Positions 38,156 through 45,319 of a stretch of DNA of 64,000 nt are shown one piece after another. Position 1 is the stretch's first letter. Each line of letters opens with the position of its first letter. Origin of the DNA: an uncultured Bacillota bacterium (GTDB taxonomy: Bacteria > Bacillota > Clostridia > Lachnospirales > Lachnospiraceae); contig CAJKMA010000005.1 in assembly GCA_905200905.1 (NCBI GenBank), positions 1-64,000 on the forward strand, given 5' to 3'. Position numbers and translations under genes: made by a program. The notes under the pieces are model-generated. The model saw only the letters and a list, made by a program, of their open reading frames with translations, did not search any database and was not told the DNA's origin.

Positions 38156-38515
38156 TTATTCTGTCAACCCTAATTTTTCCATCCACACAGATTCTTTAAA
38201 GCCTGGTACTGCATAATCATCACCTACCAGAATAGGACGTTTTACTAACATTCCATCCGTAGCTAAAAGTTCCAACTGCTCCTCCTCTGACATGGAAGGA
38301 AGCTTATCTTTTAACTGCAGTTCTTTATATTTATTACCGCTAGTGTTAAAGAAACGCTTCAAAGGAAGGCCACTCATGGCATACCACTGTTTTAACTCTT
38401 CCTTGGTCGGATTTTGTTCTACAATGTGCCGGTCCTCAAATGTCACCTGATGCTCTACCAGCCATCTTTTTGCTTTTTGGCAAGTAGAACATTTGGGATA
38501 TTCTACAAATAACAT
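38156..38515 (-). CDS. Spx/ArsC family protein
   Basis: A 119-residue thioredoxin-fold protein of the arsenate reductase (ArsC)/Spx family. The N-terminal motif YPKCSTCQKAKRWL has a CxxC at residues 10-13, unlike the single cysteine of arsenate reductase. The conserved RHIVEQNPTKEEL is near 33, and LLATDGMLVKRPILVGDDYAVPGFKE near 85 carries the family's arginine and the KRP motif. It could be a redox-sensing regulator binding RNA polymerase alpha or a small reductase; the sequence does not decide. It starts after AAGGAG and lies 12 bases after the hemerythrin gene. Confidence 0.88.
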   Translation of the reverse strand: MLFVEYPKCSTCQKAKRWLVEHQVTFEDRHIVEQNPTKEELKQWYAMSGLPLKRFFNTSGNKYKELQLKDKLPSMSEEEQLELLATDGMLVKRPILVGDDYAVPGFKESVWMEKLGLTE

Positions 38516-38527
38516 GCTTTCTTCTCC

Positions 38528-38950
38528 TTATAATCTTTCTGCATTAGAAGCCATGTATTTGTATTCTGCTACAGAGCGGTCAAAACCTTTGATATGGTTA
38601 AATAACCAGTCTACTACATTTTTCTGTACCTGTGCTACAAATGCTTCTGTTGGACCCTCTTCCTCCTCAAGCATTTCCTGCAACTCCTTTACAGCCTGCT
38701 TAAACTCTTCATGTTTTGCTTTATGCTCCTGAATTCCGGGATAAGAAATTTCTTCCTGCAGTTTTTCTTCTGCACTGAAATGGAAATCTGTATACTCCAT
38801 TAAATAATCCAGCATTTTTACTGCTTTGATTTTTCCCTGTCCATCTTCGCAGCTTTCTAAAAGCTGGTTAATTCTGCTGATTAATTCCTTATGTTGTCCA
38901 TCAATCATGTCATTTCCGGTTACTAATGTTTCATCAAATTCTGCACGCAT
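38528..38950 (-). CDS. Bacteriohemerythrin
   Basis: A 140-residue four-helix hemerythrin. The di-iron ligands are recognisable: NDMIDGQHKELISRINQL (first histidine), YTDFHFSAEEKLQEE (HFxxEE), EHKAKHEEFKQAV (two histidines) and WLFNHIKGFDRSVAEYKY (HI-x2-D). Such proteins bind oxygen or nitric oxide reversibly and protect or deliver oxygen in anaerobes. The start follows GGAGG. It is followed by the Spx/ArsC-like gene, so the two may form an oxidative or nitrosative stress unit. Confidence 0.94.
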   Translation of the reverse strand: MRAEFDETLVTGNDMIDGQHKELISRINQLLESCEDGQGKIKAVKMLDYLMEYTDFHFSAEEKLQEEISYPGIQEHKAKHEEFKQAVKELQEMLEEEEGPTEAFVAQVQKNVVDWLFNHIKGFDRSVAEYKYMASNAERL

Positions 38951-38984
38951 GCGTCACTACCTCCTAGATTTTCAAAATTTATCT

Positions 38985-39407
38985 CTATTTTACTACATCT
39001 TGGAATTTGTGTCTACTTTTTTCCTCATTCTCTCTTCTGGAACAAATTTCTTCCCACTGACACTCTCTGCAAATTTCTTTTCTCTTTCCTTTGAGAAGAA
39101 TGTTTTCCTTCACCAACGCATGAAATTCTTTCCATGAAAACTCCTGATTTTCCTGTATGCCGCAATATTTTAATACTTTTTCATCATATGTTCTGACTTT
39201 CTTATCTGTCAAACACCGCCCATCTTTTAAATTAGGACATTTTTCGCAAATCATATCACCTTGGGTCACCAACATAACTCTAGGATTTAATTTCAGCATT
39301 TTTTGAACCTGTTCCATATGTTTTGTAAACGTATCACTATATCCTTTTCCTTCAAAGAAGGAAAGGCACATACCGTGATGTGCCCTTAATTTCTTGTTTT
39401 CACTCAT
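38985..39407 (-). CDS. DUF1284 domain protein
   Basis: A 140-residue protein with the DUF1284 start LRAHHGMCLSFFEGKGYSD at residues 7-25. Further on are CEKCPNLKDGRC near 58-69 and CRECQWEEICSRRE near 115-128; these cysteine groups could bind iron-sulphur or zinc. The biochemical role of the family is unknown. The start codon overlaps the bioY stop as ATGA, so the two are translationally coupled and share the biotin-controlled promoter. That coupling is the only functional clue. Confidence 0.85.
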   Translation of the reverse strand: MSENKKLRAHHGMCLSFFEGKGYSDTFTKHMEQVQKMLKLNPRVMLVTQGDMICEKCPNLKDGRCLTDKKVRTYDEKVLKYCGIQENQEFSWKEFHALVKENILLKGKRKEICRECQWEEICSRRENEEKSRHKFQDVVK

Positions 39408-39967
39408 TTTATTTTAATTGCTCCTGCTACTCTTTTGCTAATGAATAAGGCTGCTACTATTTTTACTATATCTGGAATGATAAAGGGAATCACACACCAT
39501 CCTAATACAGTCATAAGTGCCACAGAACCTGTGCCTTGTGCATACACAGCCATAAACCATAAGGTTCCCACTGTATAACAAACCAGAAGGCCAAGGACCA
39601 TAGAAATTGCCAATACCAACTGGCTTTTTCCAAAGGCTTTTTCCATTCCCCACATCACCAGTGCAGAAAAAAGGAATCCCACAATGTAACCTCCTGTATT
39701 TCCCGTAAGTACGCCTAAGCCTCCTGAAAAACCGGCAAATACAGGCACCCCTATGGCACCTAACAGGATATAAAGGAGAACCGACATGGTTCCTCTCCTG
39801 CCTCCTAAAATCCCCACTGTGGCAAACACCCCGAAGGTTTGTAAAGTAAAAGGTACTGTCATAGGTATAGATATCCAGGAACTAATGGCAATTATTACTG
39901 TAAACATACTGATATATGCCATATCATAAGTTTTGTTTCTCTGTCTGCTGCTCACTGCTGTAGTCAT
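39404..39967 (-). CDS. bioY: Biotin transporter BioY
   Basis: The 187-residue substrate-binding S component of a biotin ECF transporter. Six membrane helices, with PFTLQTFGVFATVGILGGRRG near residue 40 and FAGFSGGLGVLTGNTGGYIVGF near 75 forming the biotin pocket, as in characterised BioY proteins. It needs the EcfAA'T module encoded elsewhere, or may act alone. The start follows AGGAGG. A BirA-type operator overlaps its promoter, which independently supports the biotin assignment. Confidence 0.95.
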   Translation of the reverse strand: MTTAVSSRQRNKTYDMAYISMFTVIIAISSWISIPMTVPFTLQTFGVFATVGILGGRRGTMSVLLYILLGAIGVPVFAGFSGGLGVLTGNTGGYIVGFLFSALVMWGMEKAFGKSQLVLAISMVLGLLVCYTVGTLWFMAVYAQGTGSVALMTVLGWCVIPFIIPDIVKIVAALFISKRVAGAIKIK

Positions 39968-40000
39968 AAAGTATGCCCTCCTAATCTGTTTCTGAGGTTT

Positions 40001-40055
40001 ACTTTAACACAGGAGTTACTTATTGTCAACCAGTAGTTCAAAATAGGTTGACAAT
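40001..40055 (-). promoter_or_regulatory. BirA operator and promoter of bioY
   Basis: A perfect ten-base inverted repeat, ATTGTCAACC (40022-40031) and GGTTGACAAT (40046-40055), with a 14-base spacer. It matches the known BirA site form TTGTnAACC-N14-16-GGTTnACAA. The minus-strand -35 TTGACA (40029..40024) lies within one arm, with a 17-base spacer to TAAAGT (40006..40001). Biotinyl-AMP-loaded BirA should therefore exclude polymerase when biotin is plentiful. The operator touches the stop codon of the upstream gene. Confidence 0.92.
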
Positions 40056-40832
40056 CTATTTCTTCTCATCTATTTTATGAATAATACTTTGCGTATTTTC
40101 CATAGCGTCAATATCAATTTCATTCTGCTGCCTAATTTCCTGAAGCACCCACCGTTTATTCCGGTACACGAATTTCCAATATTCAAAAAACGCCTCCGGT
40201 CTGGTATTTCCACGTACTACCCGCTTGGTATCACGATTCACATAATAGCCTATCATTTTCCCATGAATTAAATACCAAAGTACATCCTGCTCTTCCCCTG
40301 GTTCATCTTGAACGCCTACAGGCATGGCACTGAGAAGTTTTACATCCCTCTGAATGACCTCCTCATTCCGCACAATCATCCACTGAATTTTACTGTCGAA
40401 TTCTTTCTGTAAATCTTCGCTTAAATAGGGAGCCCCATAACTGATATCCATTCTCCGCCAGCATTCCTGAATTTGAAAATATGCCTCTTCCACCTGACGC
40501 TGAATTTCTTTTGCATCCCAATTGTCACCCATCTGAGCAAACATTTTCATAGCCTGACGGCTTTTTCTCCTAGCTCTTCTCCCCTTCTGAAGCAACACAA
40601 TGCTCCCTCCACTGGCAACAACCAAAATAAATATCCCTTGCACAAAGACAACCGCAACATTGCTTCCTTGACTGTCAGAAGTTCCAGCGGACGAACTGGA
40701 ATGTGAACTTCCACCACCTCCAGAACTAGAACTACCTCCTCCACCTCCGCCTCCGGCGCGAGCCCATACAGGTAGAGTACAAACCAAACAGAAAATGAAT
40801 ACAGCTGCTATCATTCCTACTTTTCTTTTCAT
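40056..40832 (-). CDS. Tim44-like domain membrane protein
   Basis: A 258-residue protein with a signal peptide (residues 1-25, AAVFIFCLVCTLPVWARA), a glycine- and serine-rich low-complexity stretch (27-60) and a membrane helix near 65-85 (FVQGIFILVVASGGSIVLL). A cytoplasmic Tim44-like NTF2-fold domain spans about 105-245 (EIQRQVEEAYFQIQECWRRMD to FFEYWKFVYRNKRWVLQEIRQ). Bacterial members of this family have no agreed function. It starts after AAAAAGGAG and lies 30 bases after the MATE gene. Confidence 0.85.
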   Translation of the reverse strand: MKRKVGMIAAVFIFCLVCTLPVWARAGGGGGGGSSSSGGGGSSHSSSSAGTSDSQGSNVAVVFVQGIFILVVASGGSIVLLQKGRRARRKSRQAMKMFAQMGDNWDAKEIQRQVEEAYFQIQECWRRMDISYGAPYLSEDLQKEFDSKIQWMIVRNEEVIQRDVKLLSAMPVGVQDEPGEEQDVLWYLIHGKMIGYYVNRDTKRVVRGNTRPEAFFEYWKFVYRNKRWVLQEIRQQNEIDIDAMENTQSIIHKIDEKK

Positions 40833-40861
40833 ACGTATTCTCCTTTTTATACCTAAATATC

Positions 40862-42232
40862 TTAATTTTCCTGCAACGTTTTATGTACTTTTTTCCGCAC
40901 AAACCAGAAACAAACCACTTGCATCACAATGGTTGCAATCCAAGATACAGGATAAGAGATAAACAACATATCCAAAGAACGATGTTTTGGAAAAACCCAG
41001 AAAATCCAGATAATTCTGGTTCCTACAGTTCCAATGACAGATAGAATCATAGGCACTGTGGAATATCCCATTCCACGTAAAGCACCTGGAAATAAATCCA
41101 TTAACCCACATAGAAAATAAGTAACGGTTGTATACAAAAGAATTTCCACCCCACACTGAATCACCTGTGGATTATTTGTATAAATTTTCAAAAGCTCTGG
41201 GCCAAACAAGTATGCGCTGCCTCCCAAAAGTACAGCAACCGTAACAGATAAAAAGATACAATCCACCAATACTTTATCCATGCGCTTCCATTTTCCAGCC
41301 CCTAAATTCTGACTGGTAAAACTCATACATGCCTGAGTCACCGAATTGACTGCAACAAACAAGAATCCAAAAATGTTATTTGCCGCTGTATAACCCGCCA
41401 TAGCAATGGAGCCAAAAGAATTCACAGAAGACTGCAGAAGTACATTGGAAAAATTAATCACCGTACTTTGAATTCCGGCTGGAATCCCTACTTGAAAAAT
41501 AGGTTTTAAATACTGTTTTTTTATGGTAAGTTTGGAAAACCGCAATTGATAACTTCCCTGGCATTGATACAGACAATGCAACACTAAAATGCAGGAAACC
41601 ATCTGGGAAATCACAGTTGCAATGGCCACACCTTCTACTCCCATATGAAATACAATCACCAAAAACATATTCAGCCCTGCATTTAAGATTCCTGAAATCA
41701 CCAGAAAATATAAGGGTCTCCTGGTATCTCCCACAGCTCTTAAAATCGCCGCTCCATAATTATACAACATGAAAAATGGCATTCCCAGAAAGTAAATCTT
41801 CATATAAAGCGCAGACTGTGAAATTACATCTTCCGGAGTCGCCATAAGCTCTAAAGCACCTCTGGAACAAAATAATCCTACAAAAGCCATCACAATACCA
41901 CTTATAAGAGCAAACGTAAGAGAGGTATGTACGGTTTCCGACATCTCCTTTTCCCTTCCTGACGCATAGAAGCGGGCAGCAAGCACATTGGTTCCAAGAG
42001 ACACACCAATAAATAAATTGGTAAATACATTAATGAGAGCAGAAGTAGAGCCAACTGCTGCCAAAGCCTCGCTTCCACTAAATTTTCCCACTACTACAAT
42101 GTCCACCGCATTAAACATTAACTGTAAAATACTAGAAAGCATAAGGGGCAGAGAAAAAGCAATCAGCTTGTCCATAATAGAACCACTGCACATGTCAATT
42201 TCATATTTATTTTTCTTTGCTTTTAAACTCAT
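40862..42232 (-). CDS. MATE family multidrug efflux transporter
   Basis: A 456-residue MATE antiporter with twelve predicted helices in two bundles. Family landmarks: AFSLPLMLSSILQLMFNAVDIVVVGKFSGSEALAAVG split over residues 25-62, a matching second-half start IFQVGIPAGIQSTVINFSN near 250, and ACMSFTSQNLGAGKWKRMD near 310. It exports cationic drugs or metabolites in exchange for sodium or protons. The ATG at 42232 is preferred to the GTG one codon upstream because of spacing to AAAGGAAA. Confidence 0.93.
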   Translation of the reverse strand: MSLKAKKNKYEIDMCSGSIMDKLIAFSLPLMLSSILQLMFNAVDIVVVGKFSGSEALAAVGSTSALINVFTNLFIGVSLGTNVLAARFYASGREKEMSETVHTSLTFALISGIVMAFVGLFCSRGALELMATPEDVISQSALYMKIYFLGMPFFMLYNYGAAILRAVGDTRRPLYFLVISGILNAGLNMFLVIVFHMGVEGVAIATVISQMVSCILVLHCLYQCQGSYQLRFSKLTIKKQYLKPIFQVGIPAGIQSTVINFSNVLLQSSVNSFGSIAMAGYTAANNIFGFLFVAVNSVTQACMSFTSQNLGAGKWKRMDKVLVDCIFLSVTVAVLLGGSAYLFGPELLKIYTNNPQVIQCGVEILLYTTVTYFLCGLMDLFPGALRGMGYSTVPMILSVIGTVGTRIIWIFWVFPKHRSLDMLFISYPVSWIATIVMQVVCFWFVRKKVHKTLQEN

Positions 42233-42308
42233 CACACATTTCCTTTTTCTAATCTTTATTTTAAATTCATTTTATCACAGGCTTTTTCATTTGTGAATAT
42301 TAGGAGAG

Positions 42309-42366
42309 AAAAAGAGACTGTGCATGAAATATTCCTGAATACTATTTCATACGCCAGCCTCTTTTT
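42309..42366 (-). terminator. Terminator of the O-acetylation unit
   Basis: AAAAAGAG and CTCTTTTT with inner CTG/CAG and TATGAAATA/ATATTTCAT pairs make a long hairpin ending in T-rich DNA, five bases after the DHHW gene stop. Confidence 0.82.
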
Positions 42367-42371
42367 ATTTT

Positions 42372-43745
42372 TTATAAAAGTCCCGCAATCTTGTTAGCTA
42401 CGGTATCACTTCCGATAATCGTAATGTTATTCATAATCAGTACATCTTGAATCTTCTTTTCTTTTACATAATCTACCAGATTCACATTTGCATAGCGGAA
42501 GTCTACCACATATACGGTTTGATAATGATCTACCAGGAATGGGACAAAACAATTTCCATAGGATTCCTTTAAGATAATACAGGAAGAACCATCCTGAATC
42601 TCAGGGTTTTCTATAATACTCAAGGGCTTATCCCCGCCAATATAACAGTAATACCCAGAGCTTTTATCCCAGGTGCTTACATCTTCAATCACATGCCACT
42701 CTTGTTTGGATCCATCGGTATTCCAATAGGTCATATCATTGGTTCCCATAGGCACATAAGCGTCTACCCTGTCTGGATTTTTCGCCATGTCCTGATTCTG
42801 CAATTCCGCATAAAAAGTTCCAAGGAAAGGTTCAAAGGTCATTTTTTCAAATTCCGATAATTTATGTGGTTTGAATCCTTTTTCCTCACAAAAATTCTGA
42901 TACACATAATAAGCACCTAGTTGGGTCCAGTGGTGGTCTGTACGGAAATACAAATATTCATCTTTATGTTCTCGCAAAGTTTCAATGGTTTTAATCGGAG
43001 TCACCTTGTCATAAAGACTGTGGTAATAAGAAATTGCTTGTTCCTGGTCTGAACCCCCAAGTCCCTTTAATTCCTTTTCTGATAACATAGCTCCCGAGTT
43101 ATTAGGTACCAGAAGAGAATACACATTTGCAATACCATCCAGCTTTTCGGCTGCCTGATTTAAGGCATCTGTATAAGTTTCGGCTGCATTCTGATTAAAG
43201 TAATAAACACTGTAGGCTGCCCCATCTTTTACATAAAGTCCCTGCTGAATCTGATTCTGAATTTCCGCTTCCATTTCCTGACTGTCCGGAGCTGCTACAG
43301 GTTCTTTGTTCTCCTCTTTCTCTGTCTTATCTTCGGTCTCCTTTTCCTTATCTTTCTTTTTTGCTGTCTTTTCTTCCTTCTTCTCTCCCAAAGTAGGAAT
43401 TGCATCTCCCTGCTCATGTCCCCCTACCATCATGGTAGAAGATTCTACTCCGTATAAATCTTTTACCTTTTTATCCGCTGCAATCAGAGTATCTCTCATA
43501 GGAAAGGTATCTGAATACCATAAAGACACCTGTGAGAAAAAAGAGCCATCTAAAAAGGAGGATACTGTAAATTTAGGAAATTCTGTAAGTTTTCTTTTTT
43601 CTACCTGGGATGTGCTGGGCCGGAAGAAAAACAAGAAGCCTATTATGCATCCAAGAAGCATGACTGCTGCAAAGGCTTTTACAGCAAGACTCCGAAACTT
43701 CCGTATAATCTTTTTTTGTTCCTTTGTATATTTTTCTTTTGCCAT
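42372..43745 (-). CDS. DHHW family (AlgJ/AlgX-like) SGNH acetyltransferase partner
   Basis: A 457-residue membrane-anchored protein: a basic cytoplasmic start, one helix near residues 20-40 (AFAAVMLLGCIIGFLFFF), then an extracellular SGNH-like domain. The name motif DHHWTQLGAYYVYQNF near residue 270 supplies catalytic aspartate and histidine, and ILKESYGNCFVPFL near 395 the serine. A lysine- and glutamate-rich insert (about residues 120-150) is unusual and looks disordered. It lies 30 bases after an AlgI-like gene; the two probably pass acetyl groups across the membrane onto a surface polysaccharide. The glycan is unknown. Confidence 0.88.
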   Translation of the reverse strand: MAKEKYTKEQKKIIRKFRSLAVKAFAAVMLLGCIIGFLFFFRPSTSQVEKRKLTEFPKFTVSSFLDGSFFSQVSLWYSDTFPMRDTLIAADKKVKDLYGVESSTMMVGGHEQGDAIPTLGEKKEEKTAKKKDKEKETEDKTEKEENKEPVAAPDSQEMEAEIQNQIQQGLYVKDGAAYSVYYFNQNAAETYTDALNQAAEKLDGIANVYSLLVPNNSGAMLSEKELKGLGGSDQEQAISYYHSLYDKVTPIKTIETLREHKDEYLYFRTDHHWTQLGAYYVYQNFCEEKGFKPHKLSEFEKMTFEPFLGTFYAELQNQDMAKNPDRVDAYVPMGTNDMTYWNTDGSKQEWHVIEDVSTWDKSSGYYCYIGGDKPLSIIENPEIQDGSSCIILKESYGNCFVPFLVDHYQTVYVVDFRYANVNLVDYVKEKKIQDVLIMNNITIIGSDTVANKIAGLL

Positions 43746-43775
43746 TTGCCAACCTCTTTCTTTGTAATCCTTTGG

Positions 43776-45197
43776 TTAAAACTGAAAATACAGGAAGGGA
43801 TTATAGCTATCCCCAATAAGTGCCAACACAGATAACAATAGTAAAAGCACTGGTGTCAGCATTTCTGTAATATTAAAAATCCAGAAGACTGGCTTACTGG
43901 TTTTACCCAATTCAAACAGAATCCTTCTCAATTTTTTCCCAAGTGGTGTCACCGCAATGATTGCAATAACCAGGAAAAAGATATGATTCATAAACACGGT
44001 TCCTGCTTCCAGCCCTGCAAATCCAGAGCTTCCAATTCCAAACAGTCCTAAAAGAACAAATCCAAGCTCCTTCATACTTTCAAATTTAAAGATTACCCAT
44101 CCGAAAAAGATAACCAAAAGGGCATATACATGATTCAAGCCTTTGGGAATCCTATCTTTTATTACAAACCGTTCCAGTAAGAGGAACGCCAGATAGTAAA
44201 CACCCCAGAGAATATAGTTCCAGCTGGCCCCATGCCACATTCCAGTAAGGAACCAAACAACTGCCATGTTTCGCACAATTTTCCATGTTTCGCACCGGCT
44301 TCCTCCTAGAGGAATATAAACATAATCTCTGAAAAAACTACTAAGAGAAATATGCCATCTTCTCCAAAAATCCTGTGCTGATTTTGCAATGTAAGGATAA
44401 TTAAAGTTTTCCAAATAATGGAAACCAACCATCCTTCCCATACCAATTGCCATATCAGAATATGCTGAAAAATCCAGATAAATCTGCAGCATATAAAACA
44501 ACATTCCAAGCCATAGGCCAAGAGTTGACTGTGCGCTTAACGCCTCCACCCCTGCTGGCAGAAGTGTATCTGCCGCAGAAGCACAGGAATTCGCTAAAAT
44601 AGATTTCTTTGCCAGACCTACACAAAATCTCCGAACGCCTACAAACACATCTCCTCCGGAGATTTTCCGTTCATCAATTTCATTAGCTACAGTCTCATAA
44701 CGCACAATAGGTCCTGCAATACACTGGTGAAACAAACTGGAATACAACAGCAGTTTCCAGAATCTAGGCTGTGCAGCAACTTCCCCTTTATATACGTCTA
44801 TCACATAAGACAACAGCTGAAAGGTATAAAATGAAATTCCAATAGGAAGAACAATTTGTGGGATTTCTTTTGGAAATCCGGTTATTGCCTGAAGATTATC
44901 CAGGAAAAACACGGTATATTTAAAAAATCCCAACAGTCCCAGAAGTACAATACACTCTCCTACCATATAGAGCCGGCGCCGGCTGCTACTCTTTTCTTTT
45001 TCAATCTGCAAAGCAAAAAACCAACTGGCAGCAGTTTCTCCCACCAACAAAATCAAAAATTTAGGACCGCCCCAGGCGTAAAACACCAAAGAAAAAATCA
45101 ATAATACATAGTTTCGATTTTTTTCACTGACAAAGAAATAAACCATTAAATTCAGTGCCAGAAATAGAAATACAAACAATAAACTGGAAAATACCAT
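43776..45197 (-). CDS. MBOAT family O-acyltransferase (AlgI/DltB-like)
   Basis: A 473-residue polytopic protein with about eleven helices. MBOAT features include a start VFSSLLFVFLFLALNLMVYFF, LPIGISFYTFQLLSYVIDVY near residue 115, YIAKSAQDFWRRWHISLSSFF near 265 with DFWRRWH, and the catalytic histidine in VVWFLTGMWHGASWNYILWG near 315. Such proteins move acetyl groups from cytosolic acetyl-CoA across the membrane. The start follows GAGGGG. With the DHHW protein downstream it forms a classic two-gene O-acetylation system. Confidence 0.94.
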   Translation of the reverse strand: MVFSSLLFVFLFLALNLMVYFFVSEKNRNYVLLIFSLVFYAWGGPKFLILLVGETAASWFFALQIEKEKSSSRRRLYMVGECIVLLGLLGFFKYTVFFLDNLQAITGFPKEIPQIVLPIGISFYTFQLLSYVIDVYKGEVAAQPRFWKLLLYSSLFHQCIAGPIVRYETVANEIDERKISGGDVFVGVRRFCVGLAKKSILANSCASAADTLLPAGVEALSAQSTLGLWLGMLFYMLQIYLDFSAYSDMAIGMGRMVGFHYLENFNYPYIAKSAQDFWRRWHISLSSFFRDYVYIPLGGSRCETWKIVRNMAVVWFLTGMWHGASWNYILWGVYYLAFLLLERFVIKDRIPKGLNHVYALLVIFFGWVIFKFESMKELGFVLLGLFGIGSSGFAGLEAGTVFMNHIFFLVIAIIAVTPLGKKLRRILFELGKTSKPVFWIFNITEMLTPVLLLLLSVLALIGDSYNPFLYFQF

Positions 45198-45263
45198 TCT
45201 TTTATCCCCTCATATTATTTTACTGTAATCGACATTATCCACTAGGAAATGACATTAATTAAC

Positions 45264-45292
45264 AGTATATATTACCTGTGTTCCAAATGCAA
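45264..45292 (-). promoter_or_regulatory. Possible promoter of the O-acetylation unit
   Basis: On the minus strand TTGCAT (45292..45287), a 17-base spacer and TATACT (45269..45264), about 65 bases before the MBOAT start. The -35 box is weak. Confidence 0.45.
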
Positions 45293-45319
45293 TATGATGA
45301 AGATATTTTATCATTTTTC

